From the NCBI RefSeq assembly GCF_013248995.1, contig NZ_JABRPK010000001.1:930001-994000 (forward strand): a stretch of DNA of 64,000 nucleotides, in the 5' to 3' direction. Origin of the DNA: Frigoribacterium sp. VKM Ac-2836. GTDB taxonomy: Bacteria > Actinomycetota > Actinomycetes > Actinomycetales > Microbacteriaceae. Positions within the stretch are counted from its first letter, which is position 1. Each line of letters opens with the position of its first letter. The position numbers were made by a program, and so were the translations under genes. Shown piece after piece: positions 6,739-14,715 of this stretch. The notes under the pieces are model-generated. The model was not told the origin of the DNA. It was given only the letters and a program-made list of their open reading frames with translations, and did not search any database.

Positions 6739-7812
6739 ATGGGATATTTCAAGGACCTCTTTGGCGCTGGGCGCGCGCGTGGACTCAACGAGTTCACCGC
6801 GCCCAGCGCAGTGGCCAGCCCATGGGCGCAGGAGAGTGACATCAAGCGCTTCATCATCAGTGAGGCGCTGGGCTCGCAGTTGTCCGCCCTTCCCATGGGC
6901 CGTGACAGTGCAATGTCCATCCCTGCCGTAGGCCGTGGCCGCAACCTCATCGTTGCCGCCATCGCTCCGCTGCCTCTCGTAGCGTTGAGCAACGGCACTC
7001 CGGTCACTGTCCAGCCGTCATTCCTCTACCGCTCCGACACGCTCGTGAGCCCGAGGGAGCGTCTTGTCCGGACGCTCGACTCCCTCATCTTCCACGGCCA
7101 CGCTCTGTGGGCTGTGCAGCGTGGAGCTAAGCAGGAGGGTCAGGCTCACGCCCCGATCCTCGATGCCGCATGGGTCCCGCACGACCAGTGGTCCATCGAC
7201 CAAGAGGGCAGAGTCCTCGTAGCTGGCAAGCCCGCTGACGCTGAGGAAGTCATCTACATCAATGGGTGGACTGACGGTCTGCTCAACACCGGAGCCCGCA
7301 CCCTCAAGGGTGCTCTTGCTCTAGAGAACGGTCACGTTGACCGAGCCAACCACCCGGTCCCTCAGACCGTCATCGGCCACAAGTCGGACGCCGACACGCA
7401 GCTTGAGCAATCGGAAATCACCGACCTCCTTGACCAGTACAAGGCCGCTCGCCGGGACCCTGAGGGCTCCGTAGCATACGAGCCCCCCGGCCTCAGCTTC
7501 CGCTCCGAGGGAGCGTATGACGCCGACATGTTCATGACCGGTCGCAACTACAACCGTGTGGACATCGCCTCTCACCTAGGCATCCCCGCGTCCCTCTTGG
7601 ACGGATCAACCGCTGAGGCATCTCTGACCTACGTGACGACCGAGGGCAACGCCAACCGCTTCGTGACCGAGACCCTGCCGCTCTTCATGGGTCCCATCGA
7701 GGACGCCCTGTCCTCCGACTCCGTTGTGCCGCGCGGCCAGTCCGTGCGCTTCGACAAGACCGAAATTCTGACCGCGCCGGGTACGCCCACGAGCGCACCC
7801 GTGGAGGACTAG
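6739..7812 (+). CDS. Portal protein
   Basis: A 357-aa HK97-type portal. The recognisable portal pattern includes the early AVGRGRNLIVAAIAPLPL segment, the central SIDQEGRVLVAGKPA and IYINGWTDGLLNTGA region, and the later DIASHLGIPASLLDGS. It forms the dodecameric vertex for DNA entry and exit and tail attachment. I prefer the ATG at 6739 over the upstream in-frame ATG at 6706 because TATAAT lies between them, which would place 6706 upstream of the transcript start. It is somewhat short for the family (380-450 is usual), in line with the compact element. The next gene starts 2 nt after its stop. Confidence 0.87.
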   Translation: MGYFKDLFGAGRARGLNEFTAPSAVASPWAQESDIKRFIISEALGSQLSALPMGRDSAMSIPAVGRGRNLIVAAIAPLPLVALSNGTPVTVQPSFLYRSDTLVSPRERLVRTLDSLIFHGHALWAVQRGAKQEGQAHAPILDAAWVPHDQWSIDQEGRVLVAGKPADAEEVIYINGWTDGLLNTGARTLKGALALENGHVDRANHPVPQTVIGHKSDADTQLEQSEITDLLDQYKAARRDPEGSVAYEPPGLSFRSEGAYDADMFMTGRNYNRVDIASHLGIPASLLDGSTAEASLTYVTTEGNANRFVTETLPLFMGPIEDALSSDSVVPRGQSVRFDKTEILTAPGTPTSAPVED

Positions 7813-7814
7813 CT

Positions 7815-9404
7815 ATGACCGAGTACCTAGAGGCCGGAGACTTCTCCGTTGACCCTGAGGCCCGCACCGTCCGTGGCCTCCTCCTCCCGTGGGGCGAGCA
7901 GAGCCGTCTGAGCGCATCTCAGACAGAGCCCATCGCCTTCGACCGAGGCACCGTTGCCGTCCCGTCTGACGTGTCCATCGTGACCGCCAACCGCTTCCAC
8001 GACCGTCACGACCCGGTAGGCCGTGCCACCTCCATCGAGGACACAGAGCAGGGCCTCGTGGCCACGTTCTCCATCGCCCGCACCACCGAGGGTGACGAGT
8101 TCCTGGACCAGTACAAGGACGGCTCGATTCGCAAGCTGAGCGCCGAGCTAGCCGGGATCGTCCGTGAGGGAGCACGTGGCATCAAGGCCCGCCTCACTGG
8201 GGCTGGCTTCGTCACAGAAGGTGCCTTCGCCAGCGCCGCACTCTTCGCCGTAGCCCCTGAGGACGACGTGGAGCTTACCGAGATTGAGCGCCTTCTTGAG
8301 CGCATGGCAGTCCTAGAGGCCCGCCTCCCAGAGACCCCCGAGCCCACCGAGGCCGAGGACGAAACACCCAACCCATCAACCGAGCCGGCTACCCCGGCCA
8401 CAGAAGAGGAGACCATCGTGGCCGAGGCCCAGGTTCCAAACACAGCAACCGCCCCTGAGGCAGTCAAGGAAGAGACCAGCGCCAACGGTGTCTTCGAACT
8501 AGTCACCCGCGCCAAGAATGGCGACAGCCAGGCCGAGACCATGCTTGCTGCCCTCGCAGACATCAAGCACACCGGCACTGGTGCACTCGCATCTCCCGGC
8601 GTCCTCCAGCCCGCATGGCTCGGAGAGCTCTGGCAGGGTCGCACCTACCAGCGCAAGTACACCTCCCTAATCAAGAACGGAACCATCTCCGCGATTGAGG
8701 AGAAGGGCTTCGTCATGGACACGGCCTACGACCTCGTAAAGCCTTGGGCCGGTAACAAGACCGAGCTTCCCACCGGCACCGGTTCGACCTCGCTCCGCTC
8801 CAGCACGCTCCAGAAGTGGGGCTTTGCGGTTGACGTAGCGCGAGAGTACTTCGACCTTCCCGGTGGCCAGGAGGTCATTGAGGCCTTCTTCCGCCGCGTG
8901 ACCGAGAGCTACGCCCGCGTCACTGACGAGTGGACACTTGGCCGCCTGTCCGCCGCCATCACCGGTGACAACCTCCAGGCTCCCGACACCTACCCCGCTG
9001 AGTACCCTGACGTCTTCGGAATGCTCATCCAGGGTGCCGAGGCCATCGAGGACGCTGGGGATGCACCCAGCTTCGCCATCCTCAACCAGGCCGCGTGGGA
9101 CCAGTACAAGTACACCCCCAAGGACAAGCTCCCCGAGTTCGTCAGCTTCGCCTTCGGCATCGGTCGAGATGCAGTTGCAGACGGTCACCGCGTAGTACGC
9201 GGAAACGTCGGCTTCTCTGAGGCTCCCGCTGTGCTCGTTGGTTCGTCCACCGCCGCTCACCTCAACGAGGTCGGCGGAGCCAGCCCCGTGAACATCGAGG
9301 CTCTGGACGTTGTACGCGGTGGTATCGACCGCGCGACGGTCGGATACACCCAGTTCATGGTTGACCGCCCCGAGTCGCTCGTCCTCATCGGCGCAGACGC
9401 GTAG
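7815..9404 (+). CDS. Fused prohead protease and major capsid protein
   Basis: A 529-aa protein combining two usually separate functions. Residues 1-150 match the S78/HK97 prohead protease pattern: NRFHDRHDPVGRATS includes the conserved His, then GLVATFSIART and KLSAELAGI. A Pro/Glu/Thr-rich linker (about 165-225) with scaffold-like character follows. Residues 230-529 are an HK97-fold major capsid protein (WLGELWQGRTYQRKYTSLI, the E-loop region, then the A-domain ending DRPESLVLIGADA). The protease would cut itself from the capsid domain during maturation. GGAGG precedes the ATG. Such fusions occur in some small actinophages; the lack of a separate scaffold gene supports scaffold function in the linker. 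Confidence 0.88.
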   Translation: MTEYLEAGDFSVDPEARTVRGLLLPWGEQSRLSASQTEPIAFDRGTVAVPSDVSIVTANRFHDRHDPVGRATSIEDTEQGLVATFSIARTTEGDEFLDQYKDGSIRKLSAELAGIVREGARGIKARLTGAGFVTEGAFASAALFAVAPEDDVELTEIERLLERMAVLEARLPETPEPTEAEDETPNPSTEPATPATEEETIVAEAQVPNTATAPEAVKEETSANGVFELVTRAKNGDSQAETMLAALADIKHTGTGALASPGVLQPAWLGELWQGRTYQRKYTSLIKNGTISAIEEKGFVMDTAYDLVKPWAGNKTELPTGTGSTSLRSSTLQKWGFAVDVAREYFDLPGGQEVIEAFFRRVTESYARVTDEWTLGRLSAAITGDNLQAPDTYPAEYPDVFGMLIQGAEAIEDAGDAPSFAILNQAAWDQYKYTPKDKLPEFVSFAFGIGRDAVADGHRVVRGNVGFSEAPAVLVGSSTAAHLNEVGGASPVNIEALDVVRGGIDRATVGYTQFMVDRPESLVLIGADA

Positions 9405-9414
9405 TCACCCGCCA

Positions 9415-9460
9415 GGCGGGGGCCGGTCTGTCTCCGGTCCCCGCCCCTTCCTGAAAGGGG
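9415..9460 (+). promoter_or_regulatory. Tandem hairpins after the capsid gene, the second covering the next ribosome-binding site
   Basis: The first hairpin is a 12-bp stem at 9415-9426/9434-9445 with one G-U pair and loop TCTGTCT. The second is CCCCTT (9444-9449) paired with AAGGGG (9455-9460), a 5-nt loop between. The second hairpin sequesters the Shine-Dalgarno of the gene starting at 9467, and the two hairpins overlap by two bases, so they may compete. Likely effects are partial termination or mRNA protection after the capsid gene and lowered translation of the next gene. Confidence 0.5.
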
Positions 9461-9466
9461 TTCGCC

Positions 9467-9799
9467 ATGGCACTCGCCACCGCAACCATCAAGAACGCTC
9501 TGGCCTCTGCCTACGGCTCCACCGCCGTGGCGGCTGCCCTGTACACCACCGTCCCTGGTGGGTCAGCAGGCACCGAGGTTACGGGCGGCGCGTACACGCG
9601 CAAGACCACCTCGTGGTCCTCAGCAGTCGGGGGCGTGGTCACCACGACCGTCACCTTTGACGTTCCCGCTGGGGTCACCGTCCAGGGCTACGGACTCCAC
9701 AACGGCTCCGGCACCTACCTAGACGGGGGCGCTCTGACTAGTCAGGGCTTCTCCACCGCTGGCACCTACGCCCTCACCGTCACCTACACCCAGTCCTAG
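9467..9799 (+). CDS. Beta-rich virion protein, candidate capsid decoration or fibre subunit
   Basis: A 110-aa protein matching a short phage structural family with the pattern LYTTVPGG-GTEVTGGAYTRKT, a VTFDVPAGVTVQGYGLHNGSGTYLDGGAL core and a C-terminal beta strand. In other phages such proteins are labelled tail-fibre-like or head decoration. Its place straight after the capsid gene favours decoration. Thr, Gly, Ala and Ser dominate, and no cysteine is present. Its ribosome-binding site (AAAGGGG) lies in a hairpin. Confidence 0.7.
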   Translation: MALATATIKNALASAYGSTAVAAALYTTVPGGSAGTEVTGGAYTRKTTSWSSAVGGVVTTTVTFDVPAGVTVQGYGLHNGSGTYLDGGALTSQGFSTAGTYALTVTYTQS

Positions 9800-9804
9800 G
9801 GATC

Positions 9805-10965
9805 ATGGCTATCACTCGCGTCCAGTCGGTCGCAGCTAGTGCGCAGTTCACGGCAACGCGAACGATCACGGTTGCGGCTACTGGTGCGGGCAACACCTTG
9901 ATCCTGGTCTTGGAGCACCAGTCCTCAGCCGCGCCATCCGTCTCAGACAACGCGGGCAACACGTGGAGCCGAACCTCTAGCAGCCTCACCGCTGGAGCTA
10001 CGGGGCAGTACCAGCTTGACATCTGGACCGCCTCCGCAGCAGCAGCCAGCGCCACCACGGTTACCGTCACCACGGTCACCAACGGCAGCGTCCTGGGAAC
10101 GGTCTTCTACGAGGTGTCAGGTGCGGGCACCGTCAGGGCTACAGCCGCCAGCACCGCGACTACAGCCAACGGTGTCAACACCCTGCCGACCCCGCTAGGC
10201 CTCGACATCCGACCCGGTGACTTCGCCGTCTCGGCCGTTAGCTACTTTGCCAACTCATCCGACGAGACGGTGAGCAGCCCTTGGGTCCCGACCGGTTCGG
10301 GTATCTCGACAACACGTTTTGCAAGCTCCAGCCAGCTAGCCACTTCCGCCCAAAGCACCGGGCCGCAGTGGACACTGCCGACAGTCAAGAACGGCTGGGC
10401 TCAGACCGGAGTCATCTACACGCCAGCCGAGGTGACAGCACCCGCCTACTCTGCGTCCGTCTCGGTCTCAGGGTCCGGCACCTCGACCTCCGGCAGCGCC
10501 GTCAGCTTCTCCACCGCCGTGACCTCCTCAGGCTCAGGTGGGGCAGCCCAGGCCTCAACACCCGCCATGAGCAGCCAGGCCACATCTGCCGCCTCCGGCT
10601 CCAGCAGTGCCACCGCCATCTCCAGCTTCACGGTGTCTGTGGCCCCCACAGGTACCGGCTCAGCGGACGGAGTGGCCCTCGTAGCTATCCGAAGCGCTGG
10701 GTCCTCTAGAGGCTTTGGTGAGTCCGAGGCCGAGGGGTCACCTACCTTCACCGCCCGCGCCTCAGCGTCCGGCTTTAGCACCAGCACCACCCGCGTGACC
10801 CTCGCTCTGACCGGCTCCGGCCTGGCCTCAGGAGAGGGCACCAGCACAGCCACCGGTCTCTCCCTGGCAGCACTCCGGCCCCGCCGAGTTGCCGTTACTA
10901 CGCCCCGCACCGGGGCGTCCATCTTCATCCAGTCACGATCCAGAACGGAGGTACGAGTCCCGTGA
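9805..10965 (+). CDS. Ser/Thr/Ala-rich virion protein, possibly a surface or decoration protein
   Basis: A 386-aa protein with very high Ser, Thr, Ala and Gly content and no cysteine. The N-terminal 200 residues look like a beta-sandwich seen in other phage and surface proteins (AGNTLILVLEHQSS, NAGNTWSRTSSS, GSVLGTVFYEVSG, LDIRPGDFAVSAVSYF). The remainder is a set of imperfect Ser/Thr strands resembling SASVSVSGSGTSTSGSAVSFSTAV. The C-terminus has RRVAVTTPRTGASIFIQSRSRTEVRVP. The fold and position suggest an exposed virion protein. Its end overlaps the next GTG start (GTGA). It is large for such a compact genome, so it probably has a real selective role such as binding host envelope glycans, though that is inference. 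Confidence 0.7.
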   Translation: MAITRVQSVAASAQFTATRTITVAATGAGNTLILVLEHQSSAAPSVSDNAGNTWSRTSSSLTAGATGQYQLDIWTASAAAASATTVTVTTVTNGSVLGTVFYEVSGAGTVRATAASTATTANGVNTLPTPLGLDIRPGDFAVSAVSYFANSSDETVSSPWVPTGSGISTTRFASSSQLATSAQSTGPQWTLPTVKNGWAQTGVIYTPAEVTAPAYSASVSVSGSGTSTSGSAVSFSTAVTSSGSGGAAQASTPAMSSQATSAASGSSSATAISSFTVSVAPTGTGSADGVALVAIRSAGSSRGFGESEAEGSPTFTARASASGFSTSTTRVTLALTGSGLASGEGTSTATGLSLAALRPRRVAVTTPRTGASIFIQSRSRTEVRVP

Positions 10966-11552
10966 CCATCGGCCCCTACTACCTAAACGATTCACCGGCC
11001 ACACCGGTTGAGGTTGACCTCATCTCCGACGAGGACGTGACCGGCTACAACACCACGGTCGTCACCCTCGTGAGCCCTACCGGCCACGTGGTCCCCGTTA
11101 CCGCCGTGTACGCGGACGAGACAGTACTGTTCACGATCCCCACCGGCAGCCTCACTGAGGCCGGTGTCTGGCACGTCCGCATCAAGCTCTTGGGCGGTAG
11201 CTCGCTCGTGACTCTGCCAAGCGTGCCGTTCGTGGTCCAGGCCCTCGATGGCTGGCACAACCTCGACTCCGCACGCTCCGACTGGGAGCAGGCACCTGCC
11301 GAGGACGTGACCCTCCACAACCTCCTGGAGACGGCCCGCATCGAGTGCGAGGCCTTCGCCCCGGCACGTGCCACCGTCCCCGCGAACTACCGCGCTGCCC
11401 AGCTACTCCAGGCCAGGAACTCTCTCAACGCCGGACAGGTCCAGCCTTCCGGTGACTTCGGAGAGGGGTCATTCCAGATGACCCCGTTCCCTCTGGATTG
11501 GAAGGTCAAGCAGCTTCTCCGACCTCAGACAGGGAGGCCTCTCGTTGGCTGA
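10962..11552 (+). CDS. Head-to-tail connector with an N-terminal Ig-like domain
   Basis: A 196-aa two-part protein. Residues 1-95 form a beta-sandwich of the type found on phage structural proteins (EVDLISDEDVTGYNTTVVTLVSPTG, AGVWHVRIKL). Residues 100-196 are helical and resemble the HK97 gp6-like adaptor (WEQAPAEDVTLHNLLETARIECEAFAP, YRAAQLLQARNSLNA, PLDWKVKQLLRPQ). The adaptor ring joins the portal to the tail. The GTG start is coupled to the previous stop, and the stop overlaps the next TTG start. Confidence 0.75.
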   Translation: MTIGPYYLNDSPATPVEVDLISDEDVTGYNTTVVTLVSPTGHVVPVTAVYADETVLFTIPTGSLTEAGVWHVRIKLLGGSSLVTLPSVPFVVQALDGWHNLDSARSDWEQAPAEDVTLHNLLETARIECEAFAPARATVPANYRAAQLLQARNSLNAGQVQPSGDFGEGSFQMTPFPLDWKVKQLLRPQTGRPLVG

Positions 11553-11928
11553 CCCAATCAACTACCCCTCCATGAGAGGCGCAGTCCTGGAGAGCATCAG
11601 GCCCCTGGTCCCCAAGACGTGGGCTGTGCTGCCCGGCCAGATGACGGACTCCATCACCAAGACCACCGTGGCCCTCTCGCTCAACACCATCGAGCGCTTC
11701 CCTCAGGCCCCGCAGTACATCCGCATCGTCACCTACACGCTCACCATCGCCAGCCCTATGGGCAAGGCAACGGAGACGGACGACCGCGTGGATGACGAAA
11801 TCCTCACTCTGCTCAACGCACTCGATGACATCGAGGGCTTGGCCTGGACCCGAGCCGAGCGGGGCGTCCTGGGGAACAACCCCGGATTTGACATCACCCT
11901 CACCTTCACCTTCGAGAAAGAAAGCTAA
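11545..11928 (+). CDS. Tail terminator-like protein
   Basis: A 127-aa protein whose TTG start at 11545 is decided by a strong AGGGAGG 7 nt upstream and overlaps the previous stop by 8 nt. The pattern matches tail terminator/neck proteins: an N-terminal helix (MRGAVLESIRPLVPKTWAVLPG), central strands (YIRIVTYTLTIASP), an acidic helix (DDRVDDEILTLLNALDDI) and a final strand (GFDITLTFTFEKES). It sits directly before the tail tube gene, the standard place. It would cap the tail tube and set the joining surface for the head. Confidence 0.75.
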   Translation: MADPINYPSMRGAVLESIRPLVPKTWAVLPGQMTDSITKTTVALSLNTIERFPQAPQYIRIVTYTLTIASPMGKATETDDRVDDEILTLLNALDDIEGLAWTRAERGVLGNNPGFDITLTFTFEKES

Positions 11929-11933
11929 CCAAA

Positions 11934-12359
11934 ATGGCTATCGTCACACCTCAGCCCATCCTCATGGGCAACGCCTCCATCAAGATCGGTGGCACGTCCG
12001 GCAACAACTACGAGGGCGCAGTCTCGTCCGTTGAGTTCCAGCCCACCGCTGGCTCGGTCAACTTCAAGGGACTCGCTCCGACTGCCGTCTTCACCTACGC
12101 GACCAGCCCCACGTGGGCACTGGCACTGACCTTCGCGCAGGACTGGGACACCACCAACTCCCTCTCCAACTACCTCTTCGACAACCAGGGCAAGACTGTC
12201 CAGGTTGACGTGTACCCGGTAGCTGGCACCGGCAAGAAGGGCTTCTCCGCCCAGGTCATCATCCAGCCCGGATCGATCGGTGGAGCCATCGACTCCGTTG
12301 CCGTCTCGACCGTCACGCTGGGTGTCATTGGTGCACCCGCCCGCGTCACTCAGGCGTAG
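11934..12359 (+). CDS. Major tail tube protein
   Basis: A 141-aa beta-rich protein. Features typical of siphovirus tube proteins are the early ILMGNASIKIGG strand, AVSSVEFQPTAGSVNFKGL, the central TWALALTFAQDWDTTNSLSNYL and a C-terminal IDSVAVSTVTLGVIGAP. It lies between the tail terminator and the gp10-like/tape measure genes. It is short (many are 180-250 aa) and has no C-terminal Ig domain, in keeping with the reduced genome. Confidence 0.82.
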   Translation: MAIVTPQPILMGNASIKIGGTSGNNYEGAVSSVEFQPTAGSVNFKGLAPTAVFTYATSPTWALALTFAQDWDTTNSLSNYLFDNQGKTVQVDVYPVAGTGKKGFSAQVIIQPGSIGGAIDSVAVSTVTLGVIGAPARVTQA

Positions 12360-12362
12360 CCC

Positions 12363-12884
12363 ATGGCCGCTACGTCTATCTCGATCTTCACGAGCAAGGA
12401 ACTCCAGGTCACGGTGGGGCTTCTCAAGTCCATCGACAAGGACCTGAGTCGCGAGATTAGGCGTGCCGTCAAATCCATCTCTACCCCCGAGTGGACCCAA
12501 GAGGTGTCAGCCAACGTACGCAACCCGCTCCAGCAGCGGGTGTTGGCCAGCAACTCCACCGTGGCCGTGGGCAACGACAACGTTCGCCTCCGGTCCGGTA
12601 ACTCGACCCGCCGTCTCAGCGGTGGGGGCAGCCCCGCCACGCTCGCCCGCGCCGCTGAGTTCGGTACCGACCGAGCCCGAGTCACGACCTATCAGCGCCG
12701 CAGCCCCAAGGGCAAGCAGCACACGGTCAAGCGCCGGGCCAGCGTCCAGCTACCGAGCCGCAGCCGATCCGGCTGGGCCGTCTACCCGGCTGCCGCAGAA
12801 ATCACACCGCGTATTGCATCGCTCTACGCACAGACCACTCTCCGCACGTTCGCGGAAACCATCGAGAAGGGGGCACGAGGCTAA
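12363..12884 (+). CDS. HK97 gp10-like neck/tail-completion protein
   Basis: A 173-aa very basic protein. A helical N-terminus (ELQVTVGLLKSIDKDLSREIRRAVK) is followed by a central Arg/Ser-rich part and AAEFGTDRARVTTYQRR, which recalls the AxxxEFGT motif of HK97 gp10-like proteins. The C-terminus is helical (TPRIASLYAQTTLRTFAETIEKG). It is out of the usual order, lying after the tube gene rather than before it. Its TAA shares one base with the next ATG. Confidence 0.65.
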   Translation: MAATSISIFTSKELQVTVGLLKSIDKDLSREIRRAVKSISTPEWTQEVSANVRNPLQQRVLASNSTVAVGNDNVRLRSGNSTRRLSGGGSPATLARAAEFGTDRARVTTYQRRSPKGKQHTVKRRASVQLPSRSRSGWAVYPAAAEITPRIASLYAQTTLRTFAETIEKGARG

Positions 12885-14365
12885 TGGCTGGATTCAACCT
12901 ATCCATCGGAGCCGACACCCGAGGCTTCTCCAGCGCCATCAAGTCCGGACTCATCAACCCCCTAGAGGACGTTGAGGATGTCATTGACAAGGTGGCCAAG
13001 TCTGGAGACGACATCGGCGGTGGCCTTGAGGACGGCATGCGCAAGGCGCAGCGCGAGACCAAGGACGCTGCCGACGAGATTGACACGCTCCAGGACAGCA
13101 TCAAGCGGGTCAACAAAGCAGCCAAGGACTTCGGTGTAGACGGTGGTTCCGGCATCTCAGACGGAATCCGCAAGGGTACCGACGAGGCTGGAGAAGGCCT
13201 CAACGAGTTCAAGGACGAGGCGAACTCGACTGCCCGTGAGGCTGCCGCCAGCTTCGACGGTTCCGCCGAGTCCATCGGTGACGCCTTCCAGGAAGTCGCC
13301 GCCAACGCCTTCGCTGGCTTCGGTCCTGCCGGAGCCGCTGCCGGTCTCCTCCTAGCAGCCGGTCTAGGTGCTGCCTTCGCCAAGATTCAGGAGGGCAAGG
13401 AAGACACCGAGGAGTTCAAGGCCAAGGTTGCCGAGCTTGGTGCCGAGTTCATTGAGGCCGGTGGCAAGGGTGAGGCGTCCCTTGAGTACGTCATTGACAA
13501 GCTCAAGGAACTAGCCACCACTTCCGAGGAGGGCGTTACCAACCTTGAGGACTTGCAGAAGGCCGTAGAGGGTGCGGACGGAAAGAACTTCGAGGACATC
13601 GCTCAGGCCGTAGCCGGTGCTGGAGAGAACATCGATGACCTCATCAAGACTCAGGAAAAGTACCTTGAGCAGCTTGAGGAGGAGTCGCAGCTAGCGGACG
13701 CCAGCGTGACCGGCGCGCAGAAGGCAGCGACCGAGAAGGCCATTGCCCAGCAGCTTGTCGTGGAAGAGCTTCACAAGGCCAAGGACGCGACCGATCAGGC
13801 TAGGGCTTCCGAGGAGGCCTACAACGCAGCCGGTGGACCTGAGCTTGCAGCCAAGGCCGAGACCATCGAGAACTACGTCAGCGCCGTCCAGGACGGCTAC
13901 GCCGACGCCGGAGCGTCCATCGACGAGTACGTAGAGGGCGGCGTTGCCAACCTCCAGAAGTACACAGAGGAGGCCGCAGCCCAGGCTGACGCCGTGACTG
14001 CGTACCAGCAGAACATGGTGGCCCTGAGCGGGATTCTCTCGGATGAGGCTCTGGCCTACGTGGCCTCTCTCGGCCCCGAGGCCGCGCCAATCATCGATGC
14101 CTTCGTCAAGGCTCCGCTTGCCCAGCAGCAGCAGACCGCCGACGTGTGGACCCGGCTCGGTACCGCCTCATCTCAGGCCTTCGGGACCAAGCTCCAGAAC
14201 GACCTCAGCGGTGCCAGCTTCAACGCCAACGTCAACCTCCGCGCTAACCCGCAGCAGATCATCGACGCCATTGGTGCCCGCCGCTATGACGTGGCGGTCA
14301 ACGCCCGAGTAGTCAACAACATTCAAAGTCAACTGCCGTCCAGGCAAGGAATGGGTGTCCCGTGA
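12884..14365 (+). CDS. Tape measure protein (short)
   Basis: A 493-aa protein starting MAGFNLSIGADTRGFSSAIK, the usual opening of actinophage tape measures. It has long charged helices, an Ala/Gly-rich hydrophobic stretch at about 140-168 (AFAGFGPAGAAAGLLLAAGLG) and further coiled coils to about residue 360. At roughly 0.15 nm per residue this predicts a tail near 75 nm. Tape measures of ordinary actinobacterial siphoviruses are commonly 800-2000 aa. No frameshifted chaperone pair (gpG/gpGT) precedes it, although most siphoviruses have one. The start overlaps the previous stop and its stop overlaps the next GTG. Confidence 0.85.
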   Translation: MAGFNLSIGADTRGFSSAIKSGLINPLEDVEDVIDKVAKSGDDIGGGLEDGMRKAQRETKDAADEIDTLQDSIKRVNKAAKDFGVDGGSGISDGIRKGTDEAGEGLNEFKDEANSTAREAAASFDGSAESIGDAFQEVAANAFAGFGPAGAAAGLLLAAGLGAAFAKIQEGKEDTEEFKAKVAELGAEFIEAGGKGEASLEYVIDKLKELATTSEEGVTNLEDLQKAVEGADGKNFEDIAQAVAGAGENIDDLIKTQEKYLEQLEEESQLADASVTGAQKAATEKAIAQQLVVEELHKAKDATDQARASEEAYNAAGGPELAAKAETIENYVSAVQDGYADAGASIDEYVEGGVANLQKYTEEAAAQADAVTAYQQNMVALSGILSDEALAYVASLGPEAAPIIDAFVKAPLAQQQQTADVWTRLGTASSQAFGTKLQNDLSGASFNANVNLRANPQQIIDAIGARRYDVAVNARVVNNIQSQLPSRQGMGVP

Positions 14366-14715
14366 GTTCATCAATCAGCAGCGACTACGGGTCCGTGGTG
14401 CCTCTCTTGGTCACCGGCTACGAGTCCAACCGCAACACAAGGAACATCTTTCACCAAGTCCTAGGTGGGGGAGAGGACGTGACTCTCCAGCCCGCTTCAC
14501 TCCGACGCGGACGCCTCTCGTGCCTCTTCGCCTCAGAGCAGGATGCCGTGGACTGCGAACTCATGCACGCAGGAACCTACGTGCTCAGCTTCGCGGACTC
14601 CGACCTACCCCTTGCCTCCATGAGGTACGTCCCTGACGGCTCTATCGTCCGCCGTCTCGACCAGGAGACGTACCTGTGGACGGTTGACATCGACTACCAG
14701 GAGGTGGAGCTATGA
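14362..14715 (+). CDS. Minor tail protein, distal-tail-like small subunit
   Basis: A 117-aa beta-rich protein directly after the tape measure. The pattern SVVPLLVTGYESNRNTRNI, LQPASLRRGRLSCLFASEQDA and TWTVDIDYQEVEL resembles small baseplate-hub or Dit-like proteins of compact actinophages. It is too short for a complete Dit. It is coupled by GTGA upstream and ATGA downstream, so it is made together with the large minor tail protein. The function is inferred from order. Confidence 0.65.
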   Translation: MSSSISSDYGSVVPLLVTGYESNRNTRNIFHQVLGGGEDVTLQPASLRRGRLSCLFASEQDAVDCELMHAGTYVLSFADSDLPLASMRYVPDGSIVRRLDQETYLWTVDIDYQEVEL

